Of a stretch of DNA of 64,000 nucleotides, positions 8,591 through 16,653 are shown one piece after another (position 1 is the first letter of the stretch; every line of letters starts with the position of its first letter). Source of the DNA: Priestia endophytica DSM 13796 (GTDB taxonomy: Bacteria > Bacillota > Bacilli > Bacillales > Bacillaceae_H). The notes under the pieces were generated by a model. It did not search any database. It was not told the origin of the DNA and saw only the letters and a list, made by a program, of their open reading frames with translations. A program made the translations under genes and the position numbers. The stretch lies in contig NZ_FOXX01000001.1 in assembly GCF_900115845.1 (NCBI RefSeq), positions 372,001 to 436,000 of the forward strand, given 5' to 3'.

Positions 8591-8788
8591 CTACTTCATA
8601 ATATATCTCATAAAATACTTCCTAGCATCTGCTGTTAAGATATGAAGGTTTTCTTCCGCTTTCTCACTATGCTTAAATGTTAAAAAAGCACCGCTTAAAT
8701 TTTCTAAAACATGAGTAATTTTATAGCCATCTTGGATTAAACGGTCAATATCTTTTCGTTCTTTTTTATATAGTGCATACTCTGACAT
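8591..8788 (-). CDS. 65-residue hypothetical protein, last gene of the pyrimidine operon
   Basis: Function not recognised. A basic/acidic mixed soluble protein with an N-terminal YKKERKDIDRLI helix, a GYKIT strand and a C-terminal HILTADARKYF segment; no Cys, no signal peptide. The start is fixed by AAGGAGGGATGAA just before the ATG, 17 bases after the permease stop. The operon terminator follows immediately. Cotranscription with the permease is therefore likely, but I recall similar small proteins as general Bacillus hypotheticals, so a pyrimidine role is not shown. Confidence 0.75.
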   Translation of the reverse strand: MSEYALYKKERKDIDRLIQDGYKITHVLENLSGAFLTFKHSEKAEENLHILTADARKYFMRYIMK

Positions 8789-8805
8789 TTCATCCCTCCT
8801 TTTGA

Positions 8806-10293
8806 TTACGTCTCTACCTTGGAAGTTGAAAGTGGTAGTGATATACCCTCCTCTTCCCCTAAAGGAATGTCCCAGTCTCTTCCTACTGTAATTCCTAAAT
8901 ATTTTTCATCACTAGGATCTTCAATTTCTTTTTGAGGATATTTCACAAACCACCAAAACTTCCCTAACACATAATACAAAAGGGCACCAACAAAAAAACC
9001 GACAAGAAAAGAATACGCAGAAAAGAAGGTTGCTACTCCTCCTCCAATCGCCCAAGAGATAAAGCCAGCTCCATTAAATCCGTAATAATATTTATATTGT
9101 CCTTGCAGTTCATACAGTTCTTTTACATTTACGCGTCGCTTGCGAAGTAAGTAATAATCTGAAAATAAAATTCCTACAATTGCTGAAAGAATCCCCCCTA
9201 CAATAAGAAGAACAGTATTCAACATTTCAAACAAGCTCCAAGGTTGTGAAAAACACCCGATAATACCTGCTAAAAAAACGCCCATCCAAAACGGCATTTT
9301 AGGACCGCCAACATTAGAGAATATAGTTGCCGCTGGAACTAAATTTGCTGCAATATTTGTTGACCATTGGGCAAATACAATCATCAAAAGAAGCACACCT
9401 AATACAAAACCGCTAGCTGATTGTTGTAAAGCAACAACAGGATCATAGTTTTGGACGGCAATATAAGAAACAGCCCCAATGATGACCATGAACGTCTGTG
9501 TTAACGGAAGGGCAACCATACTTCCAATTAAAGAAGACTTATTGCGCTTGAGCCAGCTCCGCTCGTACTTTGGCGCTTTAATATAACGAGAGATAGAAGG
9601 AATATCTGTCGCAAGCGTAGCCCAAAATCCCATATTTCCCATGATCACAATCATAAAAGCAGTGAAGGCCGCAATACCTGTTGTAGGATTTTCAATCCAC
9701 GTCCAAACGTCTCTTCCTCCTTCACCAGCGCTTTCTGATAATGTTGTATACATCCATGCAGAGATAAGAATAATAACAGGTGCTGCAAGGTCGGTAAATC
9801 TCTCTACAGCTTTAATACCCATTGCTGTATTAAGGAGTTGAAGAAGTGCAAAAAGAAGAAAACAAAGAAACCAGTTATCAAACGCTATTAGTACATTTAA
9901 GATACTGTTCATAGCTGTTGCCCCAAAGTAAGTGTTGATGCCGAACCAGCACGAAGCAGCAACACCCCTTATAACAGAAGGGATATGAGTGCCTATTGTA
10001 CCAAAAGGAGCTCTCATATAGACGGGAAAAGACAGACCATGTTCAATACCGATATCTCCAATAATCGTGATAAACAAGCCAATCAAAAGAGAGCCAATCA
10101 CAGTCGCAAGAACAACAAGCCCAAGTGGTAAACTCTGCACTCCTGAACCACCAATGGCAAAAGCAGCAAGTACAACAGCCATGCTGATCCACATAAATAC
10201 GAAACTTAGTGTACCAATCTTCCGCACGCTGTGCGCAACAGGCAGTAAGTCCTTTGATTTCAAATAATTTTCTTTTCTTTTCATTTTAAGCAC
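8806..10293 (-). CDS. NCS1-family nucleobase/hydantoin permease
   Basis: Integral membrane symporter of the nucleobase:cation symporter-1 family, about 12 transmembrane segments over 495 residues. The N-terminal part has the family pattern KIGTLSFVFMWISMAV followed by SFPVYMRAPFGT and a GVAASCWFGIN helix. Likely imports uracil, thymine, dihydropyrimidines or allantoin-type compounds; the setting after the dihydropyrimidinase gene favours pyrimidines. The GTG at 10293 follows GGAAG at proper distance; an ATG three codons on (10284) is the alternative. Lies 53 bases after the dihydropyrimidinase stop, in the same operon. Confidence 0.87.
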   Translation of the reverse strand: MLKMKRKENYLKSKDLLPVAHSVRKIGTLSFVFMWISMAVVLAAFAIGGSGVQSLPLGLVVLATVIGSLLIGLFITIIGDIGIEHGLSFPVYMRAPFGTIGTHIPSVIRGVAASCWFGINTYFGATAMNSILNVLIAFDNWFLCFLLFALLQLLNTAMGIKAVERFTDLAAPVIILISAWMYTTLSESAGEGGRDVWTWIENPTTGIAAFTAFMIVIMGNMGFWATLATDIPSISRYIKAPKYERSWLKRNKSSLIGSMVALPLTQTFMVIIGAVSYIAVQNYDPVVALQQSASGFVLGVLLLMIVFAQWSTNIAANLVPAATIFSNVGGPKMPFWMGVFLAGIIGCFSQPWSLFEMLNTVLLIVGGILSAIVGILFSDYYLLRKRRVNVKELYELQGQYKYYYGFNGAGFISWAIGGGVATFFSAYSFLVGFFVGALLYYVLGKFWWFVKYPQKEIEDPSDEKYLGITVGRDWDIPLGEEEGISLPLSTSKVET

Positions 10294-10346
10294 CCATTCT
10301 TCCTTTTCTATTATTCCTATTCATACAATAAGGGGCGAAACAGTTT

Positions 10347-11762
10347 TTATAGAGGAAGTGAAGCTGTCGCAGTAAGAAGACTTTCTTTATATTTTGCTCT
10401 CTTTATATAGGCTCCATGACCTTTCTTACCAACTAACTTTTTGTCTCGGACAACAAATTCTCCTTTGCTTAATACAGAAACAGGCTCTCCTGTAACTTCC
10501 ATTCCTTCAAATGGATTATAATCTACGTTCATATGATGAGTTGATGCAGAAATTGTTCGCTTTATTGTTGGATCAAACAGAACTAAATCAGCATCTCCTC
10601 CAACAACAATGCTTCCCTTTTTAGGATATAATCCAAAAAGCTTAGCTGCTCTTGTTGATACAAGATCAACAAATTGCCCAAGTGATATTCTCCCTTTTGC
10701 TACTCCTTCTGAGTATAAAATACTGAAACGGTCTTCAATGATTGGCCCTCCGTTTGGAATCTTTGTAAAATTACCAAAACCTAAGTCTTTTTGGCCTTTA
10801 AAATCAAATGAACATTGATCAGAGCCAATCGTTTGCAGCTCACCCTTTTGAATAGCTTTCCATAAATAGTCTAAATTTTTCTTTTCGCGTAAAGGCGGAG
10901 ACCAAACATATTTTGCTCCTTCAAAGTTCTCCTTCTCTAAATAAGATTGATCAAGAACTAAATACTGAGGACACGTTTCTCCCCATATATCGACTCCTCG
11001 GCGACGCGCCTCTGCAATCTTAGTTGCTGCCTCTTGACAAGTAACGTGAACAACATAAAGCTGAGAGTTCGCCATCTCTGTTAAAACAGCTGCTCTCCCT
11101 GTTGCTTCCCCTTCTAGTTCAGGCGGTCTTGTAAGCGCATGATAAATAGGATCTGTTTTTCCTTCTTCAAGCGCTTTTTCTGTTAAATATTCAATAACAT
11201 CTCCGTTCTCAGCATGCACCATTACAAGTGCGCCTAGTTTCTCCGCTTCTTTTAATGTTTGAAAAAGCGTTGCGTCGTCCGCTTGAAAAACGTTTTTATA
11301 AGCCATAAATACTTTGAAAGACGAAATCCCTTCCTCACGGATTACTGAGGGAAGCTCATTCAATACAGTGCTATTTATCTCACCAATCATTAAGTGAAAC
11401 CCATAATCTATAAACGCTTTCCCACTTGATTTATCATGCCATTCGTTAATGGCCTTTTGGAGCGGCTCTCCTTTTTTTGTAAGGCAAAAGTCAATAATAG
11501 TCGTAGTGCCTCCAAAAGCTGCAGCGATTGTTCCTGTTTCAAAATCATCTTTACTAACCGTTCCCCCAAAAGGCATTTCAAGATGTGTATGAGGATCAAT
11601 CCCGCCTGGAAATACATAAAGCCCTTTTGCATCAATAATTTCTGCCTGATCTTCGTCAAACCCGGTACCAATCCCTATAATATGCTCTCCTTCAATACAA
11701 ATGTCTCCTTCAAACGTATCTGAAGCCGTTACAATACTACCGTTTTTAATAATTTTCTTCAT
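10347..11762 (-). CDS. hydA: dihydropyrimidinase (hydantoinase)
   Basis: Cyclic amidohydrolase that opens 5,6-dihydrouracil/dihydrothymine to the N-carbamoyl beta-amino acid. 471 residues. Binuclear metal ligands are visible: His58 and His60 (DPHTH), carbamylated Lys150 (SSFKVFMAYK), His183 (MVHAEN), His239 (VVHVTC) and Asp315 (GSDQC). The second step of the reductive pathway, placed directly after preA (13-base gap). Hydantoinase activity is expected as a side reaction of this family. ATG at 11762 follows AGGAGGGGAAAAC. Confidence 0.95.
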   Translation of the reverse strand: MKKIIKNGSIVTASDTFEGDICIEGEHIIGIGTGFDEDQAEIIDAKGLYVFPGGIDPHTHLEMPFGGTVSKDDFETGTIAAAFGGTTTIIDFCLTKKGEPLQKAINEWHDKSSGKAFIDYGFHLMIGEINSTVLNELPSVIREEGISSFKVFMAYKNVFQADDATLFQTLKEAEKLGALVMVHAENGDVIEYLTEKALEEGKTDPIYHALTRPPELEGEATGRAAVLTEMANSQLYVVHVTCQEAATKIAEARRRGVDIWGETCPQYLVLDQSYLEKENFEGAKYVWSPPLREKKNLDYLWKAIQKGELQTIGSDQCSFDFKGQKDLGFGNFTKIPNGGPIIEDRFSILYSEGVAKGRISLGQFVDLVSTRAAKLFGLYPKKGSIVVGGDADLVLFDPTIKRTISASTHHMNVDYNPFEGMEVTGEPVSVLSKGEFVVRDKKLVGKKGHGAYIKRAKYKESLLTATASLPL

Positions 11763-11775
11763 GTTTTCCCCTCCT

Positions 11776-13059
11776 TTATTCCGCTGCTTTCAGCGTAGAA
11801 ATGAGCGTTCCGGAAAGAGCCGCCTGCCTCTCATTCCACGTCATTGGTTTGTCACTTGGAATTTCAATCATAGAGATGGCTCCATCAACAGGACATACGA
11901 TAGAACATAAATTACAGCCAACACAGTCTTCTTCCCGCACTTGTAAATATTCTTTTCCGTTTTCACCCTTTAATATATCAATACACTGATGTGACGTATC
12001 TTCGCAGGAAATATGACATTTGTTGCAGTTAATACAGGTTTCATTGTTAATTCGCGCTACAACTTTATGATTTAAATCAAGGTCTCCCCAATCCCTATAT
12101 TTGCTAACAGCTCCGCCTACTAAATCGCTTATAGCGCTCAGACCTCGTTCATCAAGGTAATTGTTAAGCCCGTCTATCATATCTTCTACAATGCTGAATC
12201 CGTGGTGCATAGCAGCTGTGCATACTTGAACAGCTGACGCTCCCATGAGCATAAATTCAACAGCATCTTGCCAACTAGATATTCCGCCCATTCCTGAAAT
12301 TGGTACATTTATATGAGGATTTCTTGCACATTCAGCAATCATATTTAAAGCAATTGGTTTTACAGCTGGCCCACAGTATCCTCCATGTGCTCCTTTCCCG
12401 TTTACATGTGGAATCGTATTCCAACTATGAATATCAACTCCTGCAAGACTATTGATTGTATTAATCATACTAACAGCATCAGCACCACCTTCAACAGCGG
12501 ATTTGGCTGTTACTGTAATGTCCGTGATGTTTGGAGTTAGCTTTACAATTAAAGGCGTTGTTGCAACTTCTTTTGCCCAATATGTTTGTTTCTCAACAAG
12601 CTCTGGTACTTGCCCTGATGCAGCCCCCATTCCTCGTTCAGCCATACCGTGGGGACAGCCAAAATTGAGTTCAAGTCCATCTACACCAACAGCTTCGACT
12701 TTTTTTACGATCTCGTGCCATTTTTCTCTTTTCGGTTCCACCATAAGAGAAGCGATAATAGCATTGTTTGGAAACTTCTTTTTTGTGTCCTTAATTTCTT
12801 TTAAATTCACCTCAAGCGGTCGATCTGTAATAAGTTCAATGTTATTGAAACCTGCAACACGCTGACCGTTGAAGCTAACTGCAGCAAACCGAGAAGAAAC
12901 GTTTAAAATAGGTTCTCCGAGCGTTTTCCAGACAGCCCCTCCCCATCCTGCTTCAAATGCACGCTGCACTTGGTAGCCAGAGTTTGTTGGAGGTGCTGAT
13001 GCGAGCCAAAAAGGATTTGGAGACTGTATTCCAGCAAGATTTGCACGTAAGTCTGCCAT
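11776..13059 (-). CDS. preA: NAD-dependent dihydropyrimidine dehydrogenase subunit PreA
   Basis: Catalytic subunit that reduces uracil and thymine to the 5,6-dihydro forms. 427 residues. The N-terminal ~330 form an FMN TIM barrel of the dihydroorotate dehydrogenase class, with NFGCPHG and a GMGGISSW phosphate loop. The C-terminus carries two 4Fe-4S clusters, CINCNKCHISC and CVGCNLCSIVC. Works with PreT, encoded 17 bases upstream, which passes electrons from NADH. Length and cluster pattern match bacterial PreA. Confidence 0.95.
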   Translation of the reverse strand: MADLRANLAGIQSPNPFWLASAPPTNSGYQVQRAFEAGWGGAVWKTLGEPILNVSSRFAAVSFNGQRVAGFNNIELITDRPLEVNLKEIKDTKKKFPNNAIIASLMVEPKREKWHEIVKKVEAVGVDGLELNFGCPHGMAERGMGAASGQVPELVEKQTYWAKEVATTPLIVKLTPNITDITVTAKSAVEGGADAVSMINTINSLAGVDIHSWNTIPHVNGKGAHGGYCGPAVKPIALNMIAECARNPHINVPISGMGGISSWQDAVEFMLMGASAVQVCTAAMHHGFSIVEDMIDGLNNYLDERGLSAISDLVGGAVSKYRDWGDLDLNHKVVARINNETCINCNKCHISCEDTSHQCIDILKGENGKEYLQVREEDCVGCNLCSIVCPVDGAISMIEIPSDKPMTWNERQAALSGTLISTLKAAE

Positions 13060-13076
13060 TCTTTTCTCTCCCTTCC

Positions 13077-14435
13077 CTATGCTAAATTTTTCTTTCTCTC
13101 TGTGACACTCTTATGAATCTCATAAGCTACGTTTTTTCCTTGCTCTGCAGCTGTGACAACCATTGCATCTCCATAACCTTTTCCAAATACGATATCACCA
13201 CACGCATATATGCCTTCTTTTGATGTTCTCATTGTACTTCCATCTACTTTTACAACACCACCTTCATGTTCAAGGCCGAACTGCTCAATTAATGAGGTAT
13301 GTCGCGTTTGTCCAATTGCTTTAATTACAACATCAACAGGCATATCAAATGTGCTTCCTTCTATTTCAACAGGCTTGCTTCGACCATCTTTTTCACGCTC
13401 TGTAAGCTTCATTTTGACACATCTTAATGCTTTTACACGTCCTTGCTCATCACCAATAATCTCTTTTGGAGCCGTTAAAAATCGAAACTCAACTCCATCT
13501 TGTTTAGCAAACTCGTACTCAAAATCATAAGCCGTCATTTCTTTTACTGTTCTTCTATACACAATTTTCACGTTTTCAGCACAGAGGCGAACTGAGCACG
13601 TTGCAGCATCAATTGCCGTATTTCCCGCTCCAATAACAGCTACCTTCTTACCTTGAAATGTTTCTGTTAGCTCTTTTGTTTTCGTATCTTTTACAAACTC
13701 GATTGCATCATGAACACCCTCAAGCCCTTCTCCTTCTACATGTAAATGAGGAACAGACCCCATACCAGCTGCTAAAATAACAAAATCATAGCTTGATAGA
13801 ATATCTTCAGCGCTTATATCTTCCCCAACTGTTGTCTCTGTTCTTATTTCTACACCGAGTCTTTCTACTTGAGAAACTTCCCAAAATGAAATTTTTTGTG
13901 GTAAGCGAAAGGACACAATACCATAAGTATTTAACCCTCCCGCTCTCTCACTTTTTTCGAACATTGTGATGCTATATCCAAAGCGGGCGAGTTCACGTGC
14001 TGCTGAGAGACCAGCAGGACCGCTTCCAATTATGGCTACTTTTAAACCATTGCTTGCTCCTTTTTGAAAAAGAAGAGCATCGTTGTGAATTGCCCAATCT
14101 GTTGCATAGCGCTGCAAGCTTCCGATTGGAATTGGGGCACTATCGCTGTTTAATACACAAGCTCCTTCACAAAGTTCTTCTGTTGGACAGACTCTCGCAC
14201 AGCTTGCTCCAACAGGATTTGCTTCCATAATGACGCGAGCTGAGCCTTTTATATTTCCAGAAGCGATTTTCTTAATAAAACTTGGGATGTTAATGTTTGT
14301 TGGACATGCTTTAATACAAGGGGCGTCATAGCAGTATAAACATCGATGTGCTTCATTAAGTGCCTTCTTTGTTCCCAGCCCTTTATCTACCTCTTCAAAA
14401 TTTTCCTCCAGCTGCTCAATGAGAGTTTTTTCCAT
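13077..14435 (-). CDS. preT: NAD-dependent dihydropyrimidine dehydrogenase subunit PreT
   Basis: Electron-input subunit, 452 residues, similar to the small subunit of glutamate synthase. It has N-terminal Fe-S cysteines in CLYCYDAPCIKACP and SCARVCPTEELCEGAC, an FAD Rossmann motif IIGSGPAGLSAAREL and an NAD motif VIGAGNTAIDAA, with a C-terminal YACGDIV. Pairs with PreA. It lies 36 bases downstream of the amidohydrolase gene, second in the operon. Confidence 0.95.
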   Translation of the reverse strand: MEKTLIEQLEENFEEVDKGLGTKKALNEAHRCLYCYDAPCIKACPTNINIPSFIKKIASGNIKGSARVIMEANPVGASCARVCPTEELCEGACVLNSDSAPIPIGSLQRYATDWAIHNDALLFQKGASNGLKVAIIGSGPAGLSAARELARFGYSITMFEKSERAGGLNTYGIVSFRLPQKISFWEVSQVERLGVEIRTETTVGEDISAEDILSSYDFVILAAGMGSVPHLHVEGEGLEGVHDAIEFVKDTKTKELTETFQGKKVAVIGAGNTAIDAATCSVRLCAENVKIVYRRTVKEMTAYDFEYEFAKQDGVEFRFLTAPKEIIGDEQGRVKALRCVKMKLTEREKDGRSKPVEIEGSTFDMPVDVVIKAIGQTRHTSLIEQFGLEHEGGVVKVDGSTMRTSKEGIYACGDIVFGKGYGDAMVVTAAEQGKNVAYEIHKSVTERKKNLA

Positions 14436-14471
14436 TTTTACACCTTCTTTTTCTAGAATGAAAATTGTTTG

Positions 14472-15359
14472 TTACGGAAGAAGTGATGTCATTTCTTCAT
14501 ATGTTTCAGGACGGCGATCTCGGTAAAATTGCCAAGCATCTCTTACCTCTTGAATAAGCTTGCGGTCCACTTCGCCAATGATGACTTCATCACGATCTCT
14601 ACTTCCAATTGCAACAAAACGACCGCGGGGATCCACTAAATAAGACTGACCGTAAAATTCGCCCATATTCCAAGGGGCTTCAAACCCAATTCTGTTAATT
14701 GCTCCAACGTAATAACCGTTCGCAACAGCATGTGCAGGCTGCTCTAGCTTCCATAAATATTCGGATGTACCAGCAACAGTTGCCGATGGATTGAACACAA
14801 TTTCTGCTCCTTTAAGACCAAGCACCCGGGCTCCTTCTGGAAAATGGCGATCATAGCATATATAAACGCCGATTGTTCCATACTCTGTCTTAAAAACCGG
14901 ATACCCTAAATTTCCAGGCTTGAAGTAAAACTTTTCCCAAAACCCATATCCTTCTTCTCCAGCTCCAACATGGGGGATGTGCTGCTTTCGGTATTTTCCT
15001 AAATATGTTCCATCAGCATCAATAACAGCTGCTGTGTTATAGTACGTAGCAACTCCTACACGCTCATAAATCGGTAAAACAATTACAACATGCAATTCTT
15101 TTGCAAGTTCCATAAATCTTTTTGTTGTAGGCCCTTCTGGAATTTGTTCAGCTGCACTATACCATTTCGGGTTTTGCTCAGAACAAAAATAGGGACCATA
15201 AAAGATTTCCTGCATACAGATAATGTTGACCCCTTTTTCCTTTGCTTCTCTCACAAGCTTTATATGTTTTTCAATAGCCGCTGCTTTGTGAACTTCAACA
15301 GGCTCATTTCCTTCCACATTGTGTGATGCCTGAATAAGTCCAATTTTTATTTTGTCCAT
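14472..15359 (-). CDS. beta-ureidopropionase / nitrilase-superfamily amidohydrolase
   Basis: Hydrolyses N-carbamoyl-beta-alanine to beta-alanine, CO2 and ammonia, the third step of reductive pyrimidine breakdown. 295 residues. The catalytic triad of the nitrilase superfamily is Glu51 (MQEIF), Lys125 (YRKQHIP) and Cys168 (YICYDRHFPEG). The ATG at 15359 (MDKIKIGLIQ) follows AAAGGGGGAAGAGAG; the longer open frame to 15488 crosses the promoter and upstream terminator and is not used. First gene of the operon. N-carbamoyl-D-amino acid or polyamine-type amidases are alternatives, but the neighbours decide strongly. Confidence 0.9.
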   Translation of the reverse strand: MDKIKIGLIQASHNVEGNEPVEVHKAAAIEKHIKLVREAKEKGVNIICMQEIFYGPYFCSEQNPKWYSAAEQIPEGPTTKRFMELAKELHVVIVLPIYERVGVATYYNTAAVIDADGTYLGKYRKQHIPHVGAGEEGYGFWEKFYFKPGNLGYPVFKTEYGTIGVYICYDRHFPEGARVLGLKGAEIVFNPSATVAGTSEYLWKLEQPAHAVANGYYVGAINRIGFEAPWNMGEFYGQSYLVDPRGRFVAIGSRDRDEVIIGEVDRKLIQEVRDAWQFYRDRRPETYEEMTSLLP

Positions 15360-15390
15360 CTCTCTTCCCCCTTTTTTGTCTAAGTGTCTA

Positions 15391-15405
15391 AATTTTCTGA
15401 AATTA
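15391..15405. promoter_or_regulatory. CodY-like box at the pyrimidine operon promoter
   Basis: AATTTTCTGAAATTA matches the CodY consensus AATTTTCWGAAAATT at 13 of 15 positions. It lies at the expected start of transcription, 32-46 bases before the first gene's ATG, so bound CodY could block transcription in amino-acid-rich conditions. Confidence 0.6.
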
Positions 15406-15411
15406 ATACTT

Positions 15412-15447
15412 ATTCTACTAGATTCCTTTCGTTTGTACACTATACAA
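15412..15447 (-). promoter_or_regulatory. probable pyrimidine operon promoter with operator palindrome
   Basis: Minus-strand TAGAAT (15412-15417) is a good -10. No strong -35 is present; TGTACA at 16-base spacing is the best and lies inside the perfect palindrome TTGTA-N5-TACAA (15433-15447). A weak -35 under an operator-like dyad suits an activated or repressed promoter, perhaps the PucR-like protein's target. Confidence 0.45.
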
Positions 15448-15459
15448 CATGTAAAATAA

Positions 15460-15497
15460 AAAAAGAGAGCACTACACATTATGTACAATGTGTAGTG
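15460..15497 (-). terminator. terminator after the PepT-like peptidase gene
   Basis: CACTACACATT / AATGTGTAGTG perfect stem with a 6-base loop followed on the minus strand by CTCT and seven T residues. Confidence 0.9.
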
Positions 15498-15504
15498 CCC
15501 TTTT

Positions 15505-16626
15505 TTAACAACTTACTTCTTGAATAAGAGCAAGTACAAGTTCACTTGTTTTAACAAGTTCTTCAATTGGCATCTTCTCGTTTGTTGTGTGAATATCTTC
15601 ATATCCAACAGCTAAGTTAACCGTTGGAATACCATGACCAGCAATCACGTTTGCGTCACTTCCGCCACCACTGTGAAGAAGACGAGATGTTCGGCCAATG
15701 CGATCAACTGCTTTTTTCGCTACTTCAACAACATGATCTCCATCTTTAAATTTGAAGTTTGGGTACATGACCGTCACTTCTACTTCTGCTCTTCCACCCA
15801 TTTCTTCTGCTGCTTCTTCAAACGCTTTTTTCATTTTTTCGACTTGGGCTTCCATCTTTTCGCTTACAAGTGAACGAGCTTCTGCTAGAATATGGACTTG
15901 GTCACAAACAATATTTGTTTGTGTTCCACCTTCAAAGCGCCCTATGTTTGCTGTTGTTTCTTCATCAATGCGGCCAAGCGGCATTTTTGAAATAGCTTTA
16001 GAAGCAATTGTAATAGCTGAAACGCCTTTTTCAGGAGCTACGCCAGCATGCGCTGTTTTTCCATAGATTGTTGCCTGAACCTTCGCTTGAGTTGGAGCAC
16101 CAACAATAATGTCGCCTACTTTTCCGTCGCTGTCTAACGCATATCCAAACTTCGCTGTAATCATGCTTGGATCTAATGCTTTCGCTCCAACAAGTCCTGA
16201 TTCTTCTCCAACCGTAATAATAAACTCCACTGTTCCATGCTCAATTCCTTCTTCTTTAATAACTTCCAAAGCTTCAAACATTGCAGCAAGGCCTGCTTTA
16301 TCATCCGCTCCTAAAATCGTTGTTCCATCACTTTTAATATAGCCATTTTCAATTTGTGGCTTAATTCCTTTACCAGGAACAACTGTATCCATATGAGATG
16401 TGAAATAAATTGTATCAACTCCTTCTTTTGTACCTTTTAAAGTACAAATTAAGTTGTTTGCTCCATGTCCTGTTACTTCTTTTGCATTGTCTTCTTTTAC
16501 TTCCACGCCAAGTGATTGGAATTTCTCCTTTAGTACTTCTGAAATTTCACTTTCGTATTTTGTTTCAGAATCTACTTTGACAAGTTGTAAAAATGTGTCT
16601 ACTAAACGTTGTTCATTAGGTTTCAT
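15505..16626 (-). CDS. yqjE: M20 family metallopeptidase, PepT-like YqjE
   Basis: Zinc-dependent amino- or tripeptidase of the M20 family, 373 residues, cytoplasmic. His78 and Asp80 in SHMDTV, the bridging Asp in LGADDKAG, the general base in VGEESGLVGA and the lid/dimerisation domain in the middle are visible, with a C-terminal HSGGGSDAN and a final His-bearing IHTTNE segment. Peptide specificity is unknown. It follows the carboxyltransferase gene by 27 bases in the same direction, as yqjE follows yqjD in B. subtilis, and ends at a strong terminator. Confidence 0.88.
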   Translation of the reverse strand: MKPNEQRLVDTFLQLVKVDSETKYESEISEVLKEKFQSLGVEVKEDNAKEVTGHGANNLICTLKGTKEGVDTIYFTSHMDTVVPGKGIKPQIENGYIKSDGTTILGADDKAGLAAMFEALEVIKEEGIEHGTVEFIITVGEESGLVGAKALDPSMITAKFGYALDSDGKVGDIIVGAPTQAKVQATIYGKTAHAGVAPEKGVSAITIASKAISKMPLGRIDEETTANIGRFEGGTQTNIVCDQVHILAEARSLVSEKMEAQVEKMKKAFEEAAEEMGGRAEVEVTVMYPNFKFKDGDHVVEVAKKAVDRIGRTSRLLHSGGGSDANVIAGHGIPTVNLAVGYEDIHTTNEKMPIEELVKTSELVLALIQEVSC

Positions 16627-16653
16627 TATGTACTCCTCCTTAGTTTGTAGGTA

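Noticed and set aside
12452-12865. 137-codon plus-strand frame opposite preA
   Set aside because: Antisense shadow of a well-defined gene, with no ribosome site or family resemblance.
15360-15488. N-terminal extension of the beta-ureidopropionase frame
   Set aside because: It crosses the promoter, CodY-like box and upstream terminator; the ribosome site fits ATG 15359.
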